This document shows, piece by piece, positions 1-9,399 of a stretch of 64,000 nt of DNA (positions are counted from its first letter, which is position 1; every line of letters begins with the position of its first letter). Made by a program: the position numbers and the translations under genes. A model generated the notes under the pieces. That model did not search any database. It saw only the letters and a program-made list of their open reading frames with translations, and was not told where the DNA came from. Source of the DNA: Pseudomonas fluvialis (GTDB lineage Bacteria > Pseudomonadota > Gammaproteobacteria > Pseudomonadales > Pseudomonadaceae); NCBI RefSeq assembly GCF_002234375.1, contig NZ_NMQV01000005.1, positions 186,001 through 250,000 on the forward strand, read 5' to 3'.

Positions 1-7
1 TGAACAT
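1..7 (-). CDS. mlaC: MlaC, start only (partial)
   Basis: Only the first two codons (Met-Phe) lie in the window; the gene runs off the left edge on the minus strand. A strong GGAGG sits just upstream of the ATG, and the position is directly downstream of mlaD in a run of mla genes, where mlaC, the periplasmic phospholipid carrier, is normally found. The identity rests on gene order alone. Confidence 0.5.
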
Positions 8-38
8 CTGTTTTTCCTCCAGGCAGCCCGCGCCGCCA

Positions 39-506
39 TCACTCGCTGTCTTTGTTGACCGAATTAAGCATGAACTTACCGATCAGGTCCTCGAGAACCA
101 GAGCCGACTGGGTGTCGTGGATGGTACTGCCGTCCACCAAAACCTCTTCTTCACCCCCTACGCTCAGGCCGATGTACTTCTCGCCGAGCAGGCCCGCAGT
201 AAGAATCGAAGCTGTCGAGTCGACCGGCAGGTTATCGACGCGCTTGTCGATCTCCAGAGTCACACGCCCCATGTAGCTGTCACGATCCAGATCGATGGCC
301 GTGACCTTGCCGACCACCACGCCGGCCATGGTGACCTTGGCCCGTACAGTCAGGCCGGAGATGTTGTCGAAATAGGCCTGTATGCGATAGGTCTCGGCGC
401 TCGGGCTGACCGTCAGCCCGCTGACCCGCAGGGCCAGCAGCAACAACGCCAGCAGTCCGGCCAGCAGGAACAGGCCGACACCGATTTCCAGGGTGCGGTT
501 TTGCAT
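39..506 (-). CDS. mlaD: MlaD, phospholipid-binding MCE-domain subunit of the Mla transporter
   Basis: MlaD is the inner-membrane-anchored periplasmic ring of the MlaFEDB complex, which moves phospholipids between the inner membrane and MlaC to keep outer-membrane lipid asymmetry. The 155-residue protein has one N-terminal membrane segment (about residues 8-26), then a single MCE domain with the family motif GLTVRAKVTMAGVVVGKV near residues 51-68 and an LLGEKYIGL stretch. The length fits single-MCE MlaD proteins. It overlaps the end of mlaE by one base (TGATG), suggesting translational coupling. Confidence 0.95.
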   Translation of the reverse strand: MQNRTLEIGVGLFLLAGLLALLLLALRVSGLTVSPSAETYRIQAYFDNISGLTVRAKVTMAGVVVGKVTAIDLDRDSYMGRVTLEIDKRVDNLPVDSTASILTAGLLGEKYIGLSVGGEEEVLVDGSTIHDTQSALVLEDLIGKFMLNSVNKDSE

Positions 507-1303
507 CAGAAGTCTCCAAACATCAGGGCAGTCAGGATGAAGTCCAGTCCCAGCACGGCAAGCGAGGCATAGACCACGGTACGGGTTGTGGCACGACTGA
601 TACCTTCCGAGGTGGGTTCGCAGTCATAGCCCTGGAATACCGCAATCCAGGTCACCACGAAGGCAAACACCACGCTCTTGATCACGCCATTGAGCACATC
701 GTCATAGAAGCTGACACTGTTCTGCATGTTGGCCCAAAACGAGCCCTCATACACACCCAGCCAGTCGATCGCGACCATGGCGCCCCCCCAGATTCCCACC
801 ACACTGAAAATGGCGGCGAGCAGCGGCATGGAAATGAAGCCGGCCCACAGGCGCGGCGCGATGATGTACTTGAGCGGATCGACGCCGATCATCTCCAGGC
901 TGGAAATCTGCTCGGTGGACTTCATGTTGCCGATTTCCGCGGTCAGCGCCGAACCGGCACGCCCGGCGAACAGCAGGCCGGTGACCACCGGCCCCAGCTC
1001 ACGCAGCAGCGTCAGCGCGACCATCTGCCCGACGGCCTGCGCCGAACCGTAGTCAACCAGAATGCTGTAGCCCTGCAGGGCCAGCACCATACCGATGAAA
1101 ACGCCGGCGACGATGATGATCGGCAGAGACAGCACGCCCACGCCATACAGCTGCTTGACCAGCAGGGCAAAACCATTGCGCGTACCGCTGCGACCGATCA
1201 GCGCATGACCGAGGAACAGCACGGCACGCCCCATGGCCTGCAGCACCGCCAGGCCACTGACGCCGAGCAGACGCACCCGTTCCAACAGGCTGCGGCGCTT
1301 CAT
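506..1303 (-). CDS. mlaE: MlaE, permease of the Mla phospholipid transporter
   Basis: This is the integral-membrane permease of the MlaFEDB ABC transporter. The 265-residue product has several hydrophobic segments and the MlaE/YrbE hallmarks: an [18 protein letters not shown] segment, a conserved [19 protein letters not shown] stretch near residues 100-120 and [11 protein letters not shown] after it. This cytoplasmic coupling region contacts the ATPase. The ATG overlaps the mlaF stop by four bases and its own stop overlaps mlaD, so mlaF-E-D-C reads as one operon. Confidence 0.95.
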   Translation of the reverse strand: MKRRSLLERVRLLGVSGLAVLQAMGRAVLFLGHALIGRSGTRNGFALLVKQLYGVGVLSLPIIIVAGVFIGMVLALQGYSILVDYGSAQAVGQMVALTLLRELGPVVTGLLFAGRAGSALTAEIGNMKSTEQISSLEMIGVDPLKYIIAPRLWAGFISMPLLAAIFSVVGIWGGAMVAIDWLGVYEGSFWANMQNSVSFYDDVLNGVIKSVVFAFVVTWIAVFQGYDCEPTSEGISRATTRTVVYASLAVLGLDFILTALMFGDF

Positions 1304-2112
1304 TGCGCACCTCCCAGCAAGTCGCTCCGATAATCCACGGCGGGGAAATGAAAAGGCACCGGTCCATCAGGAATCCCCTGCATGAACTGGCGAATCTGCG
1401 GATCCTCAGAGACCATCAGTTCCGCCGGCGTGCCATGCCCCAACACCCGTGCATCACCGACCACATAGATATAGTCGGCAATGCTCGCCGTCTCGGCGAG
1501 GTCATGGGATACCACGATGCTGGTAATTCCCAGCGCATCGTTGAGCAGCCGAATCAGGCGCACCAGCACCCCCATGGCAATCGGGTCCTGACCGACGAAC
1601 GGTTCGTCATACATGAGAATCTGCGGATCCAGAGCAATCGCCCGAGCCAGTGCTACACGACGCTTCATACCGCCCGACAATTCGTCCGGCATCAGTTCCA
1701 CGGCACCTCGCAAGCCCACCGCCTGCAACTTCATCAGCACGATGTCGCGGATCATTTCCTCCGGCAGGTGCGTATGCACGCGCAGCGGAAAGGCTACGTT
1801 CTCGAATACATTGAGATCGGTAAACAGCGCGCCGCTCTGGAACAGCACACCGAACTGCTTGCGCATGTGAAACAGCTCGCTACGCGACAGTTGCGGCAGG
1901 TTGCACTGGTTCACCCATACCTCGCCGGCATGTGGGCGCAACTGCGCAGCAATCAGGCGCAGCAAGGTGGTCTTGCCGCAACCGGACGGCCCCATGATCC
2001 CGGTGACCTTGCCACGCGGGATACGGATATCCACCTTGTCGAAAATGGTGCGCGCACCGCGCCGAAAGGTCAGTCCTTTCAGTTCGACGGCATAGGCATT
2101 ATCGACGCTCAT
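1300..2112 (-). CDS. mlaF: MlaF, ATPase of the Mla phospholipid transporter
   Basis: MlaF is the cytoplasmic ATPase that powers phospholipid movement by MlaFEDB. The 270-residue product carries Walker [10 protein letters not shown] (residues 41-49), the ABC signature LSGGMKRR, Walker B ILMYDEP and the switch His in VVSHD. Two ATGs are adjacent (2115 and 2112). An AAGGAG lies about five bases before the second, so 2112 is preferred; the reading frame open further upstream lacks family similarity. It is divergent from kdsD, with about 210 bp between the two starts holding both promoters. Confidence 0.95.
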   Translation of the reverse strand: MSVDNAYAVELKGLTFRRGARTIFDKVDIRIPRGKVTGIMGPSGCGKTTLLRLIAAQLRPHAGEVWVNQCNLPQLSRSELFHMRKQFGVLFQSGALFTDLNVFENVAFPLRVHTHLPEEMIRDIVLMKLQAVGLRGAVELMPDELSGGMKRRVALARAIALDPQILMYDEPFVGQDPIAMGVLVRLIRLLNDALGITSIVVSHDLAETASIADYIYVVGDARVLGHGTPAELMVSEDPQIRQFMQGIPDGPVPFHFPAVDYRSDLLGGAQ

Positions 2113-2288
2113 CATCTCTCCTTGGCGACCCTCGTCCTGTCGCTGGCCGGGCCGGCATCTCGCGCCCCGGCGAATTGGCCGCGCACTATACCACCGCCCC
2201 CCGCGCACCCCAACCTGGCAACATCCGGCAGCATCTGCAGCGCACAGCCTGCAACACAGGCACTGGCAGGCATACCGGGCTTTGGCGG

Positions 2289-2294
2289 TATACT
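2289..2294 (+). promoter_or_regulatory. Candidate -10 box of the kdsD operon
   Basis: A TATACT hexamer lies about 30 bp before the kdsD ATG in the mlaF-kdsD divergent region. It is a good sigma-70 -10 match, but no convincing -35 is seen at 16-18 bp upstream; the closest, CTGGCA, is about 20 bp away. This is inference from sequence only. Confidence 0.35.
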
Positions 2295-2324
2295 CTGCAT
2301 CTTTTGTTGCCAGCTGTTACGCCC

Positions 2325-3299
2325 ATGACCGACACACGCACCCTGCTGCACTCCGCGCAACGCACCATCGACTTGGAACGCCAAGCCATCGACAGCCTGC
2401 GTGCCCGCCTCAACGGCGACTTCACCCGTGCCTGCGAGCTGATCCTCGCCTGCAAGGGCCGCGTGGTCGTGGTCGGCATGGGCAAGTCCGGGCATATCGG
2501 CAACAAGATAGCCGCCACCCTGGCCAGCACCGGCACCCCCGCCTTCTTCGTGCATCCCGCCGAGGCCAGTCACGGCGACATGGGCATGATCACCCGTGAT
2601 GACCTGGTGCTGGCCCTGTCCAACTCGGGCAGCACCTCGGAAATCGTCACGCTGCTACCACTGATCAAGCGCATGGGCATCACCCTGATCAGCATGACCG
2701 GCAATAGCGCCTCTCCGCTGGCACAGGCCGCGGAAGTCAACCTTGACGCCAGCGTCGAGCAGGAAGCCTGCCCGCTGAACCTGGCACCCACCGCCTCCAC
2801 CACGGTCAGCCTGGTGCTCGGCGATGCCCTGGCCATTGCCCTGCTCGAGGCACGCGGCTTCACCGCCGAAGACTTCGCCTTCTCGCATCCCGGCGGAGCC
2901 TTGGGCCGGCGCCTGCTGCTCAAGGTTGAGCACGTCATGCACAGCGGCGAGCGCCTGCCTTGCGTCGCCCGCGGCACCTCGCTGCGTGAAGCCCTGCTGG
3001 AAATGACCCGCAAGGGACTGGGCATGACGGTAATTCTTGAAGGTGACGGCTGCCTGGCCGGCGTCTTCACCGATGGCGACCTGCGCCGCACGCTGGACAA
3101 GGGCATTGACCTGCGCAGCGCGGCAATCGACGAGGTGATGACCCCGCACGGCAAGACCGCTCGCCCCGAGATGCTCGCCGCGGAAGCCTTGAAAATCATG
3201 GAAGACCACAAGATCAACGCCCTGGTGGTAGTCGACGGCAACGACCGTCCGGTGGGCGCCCTGAACATGCACGATCTGTTACGTGCCGGAGTTCTCTGA
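2325..3299 (+). CDS. kdsD: KdsD, D-arabinose 5-phosphate isomerase
   Basis: KdsD interconverts D-ribulose 5-phosphate and D-arabinose 5-phosphate, the first step of Kdo synthesis for the LPS inner core. The 324-residue protein has an N-terminal SIS sugar-isomerase domain (about 40-175; motifs VVVVGMGKSGHIGNK and ALSNSGSTSEI) and two C-terminal CBS domains (about 208-320). The ATG at 2325 gives the usual family length and starts at the expected MTDTRTLL region; upstream in-frame codons look non-coding. It begins a plus-strand run through kdsC and lptCAB, with two bases between its stop and kdsC. Confidence 0.96.
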   Translation: MTDTRTLLHSAQRTIDLERQAIDSLRARLNGDFTRACELILACKGRVVVVGMGKSGHIGNKIAATLASTGTPAFFVHPAEASHGDMGMITRDDLVLALSNSGSTSEIVTLLPLIKRMGITLISMTGNSASPLAQAAEVNLDASVEQEACPLNLAPTASTTVSLVLGDALAIALLEARGFTAEDFAFSHPGGALGRRLLLKVEHVMHSGERLPCVARGTSLREALLEMTRKGLGMTVILEGDGCLAGVFTDGDLRRTLDKGIDLRSAAIDEVMTPHGKTARPEMLAAEALKIMEDHKINALVVVDGNDRPVGALNMHDLLRAGVL

Positions 3300-3301
3300 A
3301 C

Positions 3302-3826
3302 ATGAGCAATGCCCTACTGCAACGCGCCAAGGCCGTACGCCTGGCCATTTTCGACGTCGACGGCGTGCTGACCGATGGGCGCCTGTATTTCCTGGCCGAC
3401 GGCAGTGAATTCAAGACGTTCAACACACTGGACGGCCACGGCATCAAGATGCTGATCGCCAGCGGCGTACAAACCGCGATCATCAGCGGACGCAGTTCGC
3501 CAGTGGTTGAACGACGCGCCGCCAACCTGGGCATCCAACACCTCATCCAGGGGCGTGAGGACAAACTGGTGGTACTGGAGCAGCTGCTCGGCGAACTGGG
3601 CCTGGGTTACGAGGAAGTTGCCTACCTCGGCGACGACCTGCCCGACCTGCCGGTGATCCGCCGGGTGGGCCTGGGCATGGCCGTAGCCAGCGCTGATGCC
3701 TTCGTACGCCAGCACGCTCACGGCATTACCAGTGCCGCCGGCGGTGCGGGCGCCGCACGCGAGTTCTGCGAACTGATCATGCGTGCCCAGGGCACCCTCG
3801 AACAGGCACAGGCGGCCTACCTGTGA
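3302..3826 (+). CDS. kdsC: KdsC, 3-deoxy-D-manno-octulosonate 8-phosphate phosphatase
   Basis: KdsC is a HAD-family phosphatase that releases Kdo from Kdo-8-phosphate. The 174-residue length is typical for this tetrameric cap-less HAD enzyme. HAD motif I is FDVDGVLTDG near residue 17, motif II is the Ser in AIISGRSS, and motif III/IV is VAYLGDDLPDLPV with the metal-binding aspartates. Its stop overlaps the GTG of lptC by three bases. Pairing with kdsD and lptCAB is the conserved gammaproteobacterial order. Confidence 0.96.
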   Translation: MSNALLQRAKAVRLAIFDVDGVLTDGRLYFLADGSEFKTFNTLDGHGIKMLIASGVQTAIISGRSSPVVERRAANLGIQHLIQGREDKLVVLEQLLGELGLGYEEVAYLGDDLPDLPVIRRVGLGMAVASADAFVRQHAHGITSAAGGAGAAREFCELIMRAQGTLEQAQAAYL

Positions 3827-4401
3827 AACGACCGAACAAAAACCTGCGCCCGGTCCTGTTGGGCTTGCCGGTGCTTATTGGTCTGCTGGCGCTGGGCTAC
3901 TGGAACATCCGACCGGAAACCTTTCTGGCCCGGACCGCCAACACCAGCAGCGCCGAGCAGGTGGACTTCTACATCATCGGCACGGAAACCGTGCAGTACC
4001 AGGCCGACGGCACCCTCGACTACCGCCTGCAGGCCCCGCGCCTGGAGCACCTGCAGCGCAGCGAACTAACCCTGGTCGAGCAGCCCGACCTGCTGCTATA
4101 CCGCGGCAACCCACACCCCTGGCATGTACAAAGCACCCGCGGCGAAGCCAAGGGCGACGGCAGCGAGGTGGAACTGATCGACAATGTACGCATTGCCCGT
4201 ACCGACGCACGCGGCCGCCCGACCCTGCTGACCACCAGCCGGCTGACGGTTTTTCCCGACAAGGAATATGCCGAAACCCGGCAAGCCGTTAGAATCGACG
4301 CCGCCAACGGGGTGACCACGGCACAAGGAATGAAAGCGTACCTGCAAGACAGCCGGATGCACCTGCTGTCCAACGTAAGAGGCCAGCATGAGGTTCGATA
4401 A
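3823..4401 (+). CDS. lptC: LptC, inner-membrane LPS transport protein
   Basis: LptC passes LPS from the LptB2FG extractor to LptA. The 192-residue product has one N-terminal membrane helix (about residues 11-25) and a periplasmic beta-jellyroll region with weakly conserved LptC features such as YRLQAPRLEHL and a later FPDKEYAETRQAV segment. The start is GTG, within the GTGA overlap with the kdsC stop, so translation is probably coupled. The 3' end overlaps lptA by 14 bases. Primary sequence is poorly conserved in this family; gene order makes the call secure. Confidence 0.93.
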   Translation: MKRPNKNLRPVLLGLPVLIGLLALGYWNIRPETFLARTANTSSAEQVDFYIIGTETVQYQADGTLDYRLQAPRLEHLQRSELTLVEQPDLLLYRGNPHPWHVQSTRGEAKGDGSEVELIDNVRIARTDARGRPTLLTTSRLTVFPDKEYAETRQAVRIDAANGVTTAQGMKAYLQDSRMHLLSNVRGQHEVR

Positions 4402-4918
4402 CCCAATCCCCCTGTTTTTTTCGCTCGCCCTGGCCTGCGCCAGCAGCGTCGCCATGGCCCTGCCCAGCGATCGCGAGCAACCCATCCGCGTGCAGGCCGA
4501 CAGTGCCGAACTGGACGAACGCCAGGGTGTAGCCGTTTACCGCGGCAGCGTGGTGATCACCCAGGGCACCCTGAAGATCACCGGCGACACAGTGACCATC
4601 ACCCAAGACAAGAATGGTGATATCGAAGTGTTCACGGCGGTCGGCAATCGCGCCTACTACGAACAAAAGCCGGCCGTCGACAAGGACATCGTCAAGGCCT
4701 ACGGCCGCACTATCCAGTACTTTGCCGCCAACGAACGGATCATCCTTATCGATCAGGCCAAGGTCGTGCAGCAGGGCAACACCTTCGAGGGCGAAAAAAT
4801 CGTCTATGACACGCGCCGCCAGATCGTCAACGCCGGTCGTGCCAGCGGCAATGCCATCAGCACGCCGCGTCCGCGCATCGACATGATCCTGCAACCGCGC
4901 AAGAACCAGGCCCAATAA
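4388..4918 (+). CDS. lptA: LptA, periplasmic LPS transport bridge protein
   Basis: LptA polymerises into the periplasmic bridge carrying LPS to LptDE. The 176-residue precursor has a signal peptide ending near VAMA (about residue 24), followed by the OstA-type beta-jellyroll with [22 protein letters not shown], typical of LptA N-termini. The start lies inside lptC, and the stop TAA overlaps the lptB ATG by one base. Confidence 0.95.
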   Translation: MRFDNPIPLFFSLALACASSVAMALPSDREQPIRVQADSAELDERQGVAVYRGSVVITQGTLKITGDTVTITQDKNGDIEVFTAVGNRAYYEQKPAVDKDIVKAYGRTIQYFAANERIILIDQAKVVQQGNTFEGEKIVYDTRRQIVNAGRASGNAISTPRPRIDMILQPRKNQAQ

Positions 4919-5643
4919 TGGCAACTCTCCAAGCTCAGCACCTGGCCAAGAGCTACAAAGGCCGCCAGGTGGTTCGCGACGTCAGCCTCAGCATCGACAG
5001 CGGGCAGATCGTCGGCCTGCTCGGCCCCAACGGCGCCGGCAAAACCACCTGCTTCTACATGATCGTTGGCCTGGTACAGGCTGATCAGGGGCGCATCCTC
5101 ATCGATCAGCAGGATCTCAGCCACCAGCCCATGCATGGCCGCGCCCGTGCCGGCATCGGCTACCTGCCCCAGGAGGCCTCGATCTTTCGCAAGCTGAGCG
5201 TTGCCGACAACATCATGGCGATCCTGGAAACCCGCAAGGACCTCGATCGCGCCGGTCGCCGCCAGGCCCTGGAGGACCTCCTGCAGGAGTTCCATATTCA
5301 CCACATTCGTGACAGCCTGGGCATGAGCCTGTCCGGCGGCGAACGGCGCCGCGTGGAAATTGCCCGCGCCCTGGCCACCGAACCCAAGTTCATCCTGCTC
5401 GACGAACCCTTTGCCGGTGTCGACCCCATCTCGGTGGGCGATATCAAGCAGATCATCCACCACCTGAAGAATCGCGGCATCGGCATCCTGATCACCGACC
5501 ACAATGTCCGCGAGACCCTCGACATCTGTGAAACCGCCTATATTGTCAGCGAAGGGCGACTGATTGCCGAAGGTAACGCTGAAGCCATTCTGGCCAACCA
5601 GCACGTCAAGGAAGTCTACCTCGGCCACGAGTTCCGCTTATAA
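4918..5643 (+). CDS. lptB: LptB, LPS export ABC transporter ATPase
   Basis: LptB is the ATPase of the LptB2FG complex that extracts LPS from the inner membrane. The 241-residue protein has Walker [10 protein letters not shown] (residues 36-44), signature [15 protein letters not shown], Walker [14 protein letters not shown] and the H-loop ITDHNVRET; the [12 protein letters not shown] stretch is characteristic of LptB. It is one base into the lptA stop and 137 bp before rpoN, a lptB-rpoN order widely conserved in proteobacteria. Confidence 0.97.
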   Translation: MATLQAQHLAKSYKGRQVVRDVSLSIDSGQIVGLLGPNGAGKTTCFYMIVGLVQADQGRILIDQQDLSHQPMHGRARAGIGYLPQEASIFRKLSVADNIMAILETRKDLDRAGRRQALEDLLQEFHIHHIRDSLGMSLSGGERRRVEIARALATEPKFILLDEPFAGVDPISVGDIKQIIHHLKNRGIGILITDHNVRETLDICETAYIVSEGRLIAEGNAEAILANQHVKEVYLGHEFRL

Positions 5644-5780
5644 AGCCGCGCCTCTCAGGCAACGACCTGCTAGGCAAAGCGCAAAAAATCAGGCATATAT
5701 CTTGCTTCCTGGCGGCGCCTCAAGGCGCCCTGTAGTGGATGGCGCGAAGGCGCCGGCAAACAAGGTGCTAGCCCCCTGCT

Positions 5781-7271
5781 ATGAAACCATCGCTCGTACT
5801 CAAGATGGGCCAGCAGCTGACGATGACACCGCAGCTGCAACAAGCCATTCGCCTGCTTCAGCTCTCGACACTGGACCTGCAGCAGGAAATCCAGGAAGCG
5901 CTGGAATCCAACCCGATGCTCGAACGCCAGGAAGAAGGCGAAGACTTCGACAACAGCGACCCGCTGGCCGAAGGCGACAGTCTGACCCTGACCAGCCCGC
6001 AGGAAATTGCCAGTACCAGCAGCGAACAACACGAAGCACAGCTCGAAGAAGGTGAGTGGCACGAGCGCATTCCCAGCGAACTGCCGGTCGATACCGCCTG
6101 GGAAGATGTCTACCAGACCAGCGCCAGTAGCCTGCCGAGCAATGATGACGATGAATGGGACTTCACCAGCCGCACCAGCAGCGGCGAAAGCCTGCACAGC
6201 CATCTGCTCTGGCAGCTCAATCTGGCGCCGATGAGCGACAAGGACCGGCTGATCGCGGTCACCCTGATCGATTGCATGAACCCCCAGGGTTACCTTGAGG
6301 AAACCCTTGAAGAAGTCCTCGAAGCCTTCGATCCCGAACTGGATGTCGAACTCGACGAGATCGAGGCCGTTCTGCACCGCATCCAGCAATTCGAGCCCGC
6401 CGGTATTGGCGCACGCGATTTGCGTGAGTGCCTGCTGCTGCAACTGCGTCAACTGCCTGCGCAAACCGCCTGGCTGGAAGAAGCCAAACGCCTGGTCGAG
6501 GAACATCTTGACCTGCTGGGCAGCCGTGACTATGCCGCACTGGGACGGCGCCTGCGCCTCAAGGAAGACGAACTGCGCCAGGTCGTCGAACTGATCCAGC
6601 GCCTCAACCCACGCCCCGGCGCACAGATCGAAAGCAGCGAACCCGAATACATCGTGCCCGATATCATCGTGCGCAAGGACAATGAGCGCTGGCTGGTCGA
6701 ACTTAACCAGGAGGCCATGCCACGCCTGCGCGTCAACCCACAATACGCCGGTTTCGTACGCCGCGCCGACTCCAGCGCCGACAACACCTTCATGCGCAAC
6801 CAGCTGCAGGAAGCCCGCTGGTTCATCAAAAGCCTGCAGAGCCGCAATGAAACCCTCATGAAGGTGGCGACCCAGATCGTCGAACACCAACGCGGCTTCC
6901 TCGACTACGGTGACGAGGCCATGAAGCCGCTGGTGCTGCATGACATTGCCGAAGCAGTGGGCATGCACGAGTCAACCATTTCGCGGGTTACCACGCAGAA
7001 ATACATGCACACCCCACGGGGCATTTACGAACTGAAATACTTCTTCTCCAGCCATGTGAGCACGGCAGCAGGCGGCGAATGCTCGTCCACTGCAATACGT
7101 GCCATCATCAAGAAACTGGTGGCGGCGGAGAACAGCAAAAAGCCATTGAGCGACAGCAAGATCGCTGGTCTACTGGAAGCACAAGGCATTCAGGTAGCCC
7201 GCCGTACAGTGGCCAAATACCGCGAGTCACTGGGTATTGCACCCTCCAGCGAACGCAAGCGGCTACTCTGA
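5781..7271 (+). CDS. rpoN: RpoN, RNA polymerase sigma-54 factor
   Basis: RpoN directs polymerase to -24/-12 promoters that need an AAA+ activator. The 496-residue protein has the Gln/Leu-rich region I (residues 1-50, including [15 protein letters not shown]), an acidic region II, and the C-terminal RpoN box [10 protein letters not shown] near residue 473. Within this window the clearest RpoN target is the crcZ promoter at 19633-19648, activated by CbrB. It is followed by hpf, ptsN, rapZ and ptsO, the classic rpoN neighbourhood. The 137 bp upstream of it contain short GGCGCC inverted repeats but no clear terminator. Confidence 0.98.
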   Translation: MKPSLVLKMGQQLTMTPQLQQAIRLLQLSTLDLQQEIQEALESNPMLERQEEGEDFDNSDPLAEGDSLTLTSPQEIASTSSEQHEAQLEEGEWHERIPSELPVDTAWEDVYQTSASSLPSNDDDEWDFTSRTSSGESLHSHLLWQLNLAPMSDKDRLIAVTLIDCMNPQGYLEETLEEVLEAFDPELDVELDEIEAVLHRIQQFEPAGIGARDLRECLLLQLRQLPAQTAWLEEAKRLVEEHLDLLGSRDYAALGRRLRLKEDELRQVVELIQRLNPRPGAQIESSEPEYIVPDIIVRKDNERWLVELNQEAMPRLRVNPQYAGFVRRADSSADNTFMRNQLQEARWFIKSLQSRNETLMKVATQIVEHQRGFLDYGDEAMKPLVLHDIAEAVGMHESTISRVTTQKYMHTPRGIYELKYFFSSHVSTAAGGECSSTAIRAIIKKLVAAENSKKPLSDSKIAGLLEAQGIQVARRTVAKYRESLGIAPSSERKRLL

Positions 7272-7370
7272 ATACACTCAGACAACGGCCGGAAATTGAT
7301 TCAGGCCAAGTAATTACCCCGACGGCTGAGCTAGCCTGTCACTACCCACCGGGCAACAAGGAGAAGCGGT

Positions 7371-7679
7371 ATGCAAGTCAACATCAGTGGACACCAACTG
7401 GATGTGACCGACGCCCTGCGCGACTACATCGGCGAGAAACTCAGCCGTCTGGAGCGCCATTTCGACAAGATCACCAACGTGCAGATCATCCTTGAGGTCG
7501 AGAAGCTCAAGCAGAAAATCGAAGCCACCCTGCACATCGCCGGCGGCGAAGTCGTCGCCAACGCCGAGCATGAAGACATGTACGCGGCCATTGATCTGCT
7601 GGCTGACAAACTGGACCGCCAGCTGATCAAGCACAAGGAAAAGCACCTCGACCGCCAGCAGGGCGCAACCGTCCGCTGA
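7371..7679 (+). CDS. hpf: Short-form ribosome hibernation promoting factor HPF
   Basis: HPF binds the 30S decoding region and promotes ribosome dimerisation in stationary phase. The 102-residue protein has the sigma-54 modulation/S30EA fold: MQVNISGHQLDVTDALRDYI at the N-terminus and a basic helix around LERHFDKI. It lacks the long-HPF C-terminal dimerisation domain, so it is the short form expected in gammaproteobacteria. A good AAGGAG precedes the ATG. It lies 99 bp after rpoN and 4 bp before ptsN. Confidence 0.94.
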   Translation: MQVNISGHQLDVTDALRDYIGEKLSRLERHFDKITNVQIILEVEKLKQKIEATLHIAGGEVVANAEHEDMYAAIDLLADKLDRQLIKHKEKHLDRQQGATVR

Positions 7680-7683
7680 TCCC

Positions 7684-8148
7684 ATGATCCGTCTCGAAAA
7701 TATCCTGACCCCCGGCCGTTCCCTGGTGAACGTGCCGGGCGGCAGCAAGAAACGCGTCCTCGAACAGATCGCTCAGCTGATTGCCCGCGACCTGCCCGAC
7801 CTGGATGCACAACAAATCTTTGAAAGCCTGATTGCCCGCGAGAAGCTTGGCTCGACCGGCTTTGGCAACGGCATCGCCATTCCCCACTGCCGTCTACCCG
7901 GTTGCAGCCAGCCACTGAGCGCCGTGTTGCGCCTGGATGCCCCCGTGGACTTCGACGCCATCGACGGCGCCCCGGTGGATCTGCTGTTTGTCCTACTGGT
8001 TCCGGAAGCAGCTACCGACGAACACCTGGAACTACTCCGACAGATCGCCAGCATGCTCGATCGCGCCGACGTACGGGAACGCCTGCGCCAGGCCGACAGC
8101 AACGAGGCCCTGTTGCAGGTGGTACTGGCCGTGCAGAGCGGCAGTTAA
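7684..8148 (+). CDS. ptsN: PtsN, EIIA-Ntr of the nitrogen phosphotransferase system
   Basis: PtsN is the terminal regulatory phosphoacceptor of PtsP-PtsO-PtsN, linking carbon/nitrogen state to potassium, phosphate and sigma-54 functions. The 154-residue EIIA type-2 domain has the phosphorylated histidine at H68 within [11 protein letters not shown]. Its phosphodonor PtsO is encoded two genes downstream (9025-9297). Confidence 0.96.
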   Translation: MIRLENILTPGRSLVNVPGGSKKRVLEQIAQLIARDLPDLDAQQIFESLIAREKLGSTGFGNGIAIPHCRLPGCSQPLSAVLRLDAPVDFDAIDGAPVDLLFVLLVPEAATDEHLELLRQIASMLDRADVRERLRQADSNEALLQVVLAVQSGS

Positions 8149-8156
8149 GCCTGGCC

Positions 8157-9014
8157 ATGCAGCTGATCATCGTCAGCGGCCGCTCCGGCTCGGGCAAGAG
8201 TACGGCACTGGATGTGCTGGAAGACCATGGTTTCTACTGCATCGACAACCTGCCGGCAGCGTTGCTGCCGGAATTGGCCGAACGCGCTCTGCTGCATACC
8301 GAACTGATGCATCCACGGGTCGCCGTATCCATCGATGCGCGCAATCTACCCAGCCAGTTGCAACGCTTTCCCGAACTCCTGGCTGACGTACGCGCCCGGC
8401 ATATCCAATGCCATGTCCTGTATCTGGATGCTGCTGACGAGACCCTGCTCAAGCGCTTTTCCGAAACCCGACGCCGCCACCCGCTGACCAACGACCAGCG
8501 CTCACTGGGCGAGGCTATTGCCGACGAGAAGGTCCTGCTCGGCAGTATTGCCGACCTGGCCGACTTGCGTATCGATACTACCCAGCTGAACCTCTATCAG
8601 CTGCGCGATATTCTCAAGCTGCGTCTGCTCAACACCCCCGAGCCCGGCACCGCATTCCTGATCGAGTCCTTTGGCTTCAAGCGCGGTGCCCCCGTGGATG
8701 CCGACCTGGTATTCGATGTGCGCTGCCTACCCAACCCCTACTGGAAGCCTGAACTGCGCGCCCAGTCCGGACTGGATCAGGGCGTACAGGAATACCTGGC
8801 CGCGCAGAGCGATGTCGGCGAAATGCTTAACGACCTGCTGGCCTACCTGCACAAGTGGCTGCCACGCTTTGCCGCGAGCAATCGCGCCTATGTCACCGTG
8901 GCTATTGGTTGCACTGGCGGCCAACACCGCTCGGTCTACCTGGCCGAACGCCTCGGACAAGCCTTGCGTCCACTGCTGAAGAACGTGCAAATTCGCCATC
9001 GCGATCTGCACTAA
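8157..9014 (+). CDS. rapZ: RapZ, RNase adapter / P-loop nucleotide-binding protein
   Basis: RapZ-family proteins bind nucleotides and, in E. coli, deliver the GlmZ sRNA to RNase E to control glucosamine-6-phosphate synthesis; in Pseudomonas the role is less clear. The 285-residue product starts [16 protein letters not shown], with Walker A at residues 8-16, and has the conserved C-terminal [14 protein letters not shown] motif. The ATG at 8157 gives the usual length; the frame extends upstream into ptsN without homology. Confidence 0.95.
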   Translation: MQLIIVSGRSGSGKSTALDVLEDHGFYCIDNLPAALLPELAERALLHTELMHPRVAVSIDARNLPSQLQRFPELLADVRARHIQCHVLYLDAADETLLKRFSETRRRHPLTNDQRSLGEAIADEKVLLGSIADLADLRIDTTQLNLYQLRDILKLRLLNTPEPGTAFLIESFGFKRGAPVDADLVFDVRCLPNPYWKPELRAQSGLDQGVQEYLAAQSDVGEMLNDLLAYLHKWLPRFAASNRAYVTVAIGCTGGQHRSVYLAERLGQALRPLLKNVQIRHRDLH

Positions 9015-9024
9015 GGACCAGCCC

Positions 9025-9297
9025 ATGCCCGCGCGCGACATCACCATCATCAACAAGCTCGGCCTGCATGCCCGCGCCGCGGCCAAGTTCGTCGGCGTGG
9101 CCAATCGTTTCCCCTGCCAGATTCGCCTGGGGCGCTGCGACAGCAGCCTGGTGGATGGCAAAAGCATCATGTCGGTAATGATGCTGGCGGCCGGCAAGGG
9201 CACGCCGCTACGCCTGCATGGTGAAGGCGAACAGGCCGAAGAAGCGCTGGACGCGCTGTGCGCGCTGATCGAGGACTTCTTCGAGGAAGGCGAATAG
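9025..9297 (+). CDS. ptsO: PtsO, NPr (HPr-like carrier of the nitrogen PTS)
   Basis: PtsO carries phosphate from PtsP to PtsN. The 90-residue HPr fold has the active-site histidine H15 in NKLGLHARAAAK and the conserved serine region KSIMSVMML. It closes the rpoN-hpf-ptsN-rapZ-ptsO block, ten bases after rapZ. The 102 bp to the convergent pmbA end hold nothing I can name. Confidence 0.96.
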   Translation: MPARDITIINKLGLHARAAAKFVGVANRFPCQIRLGRCDSSLVDGKSIMSVMMLAAGKGTPLRLHGEGEQAEEALDALCALIEDFFEEGE

Positions 9298-9399
9298 CGA
9301 CTGCACGTCGCAAGCACATCAACGGCCCGTCCACGGCCCGCCTGAGCAACCAAGCCCCGCCGCGATGTGCAGTGCAGGGCTGGTGTTTACACCCTGCTC

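Noticed and set aside
4100-4140. GTACAA hexamers inside coding genes such as lptC
   Set aside because: Isolated copies without a promoter; expected by chance. Only the cluster at 54825-54921 was retained.
5700-5760. GGCGCC inverted repeats between lptB and rpoN as a terminator or riboswitch
   Set aside because: Short GC-rich palindromes without a U-tract or riboswitch architecture; could be chance in a GC-rich gap.
5670-6968. 432-residue minus-strand ORF over rpoN
   Set aside because: Antisense shadow with no domain; RpoN is unambiguous on the plus strand.
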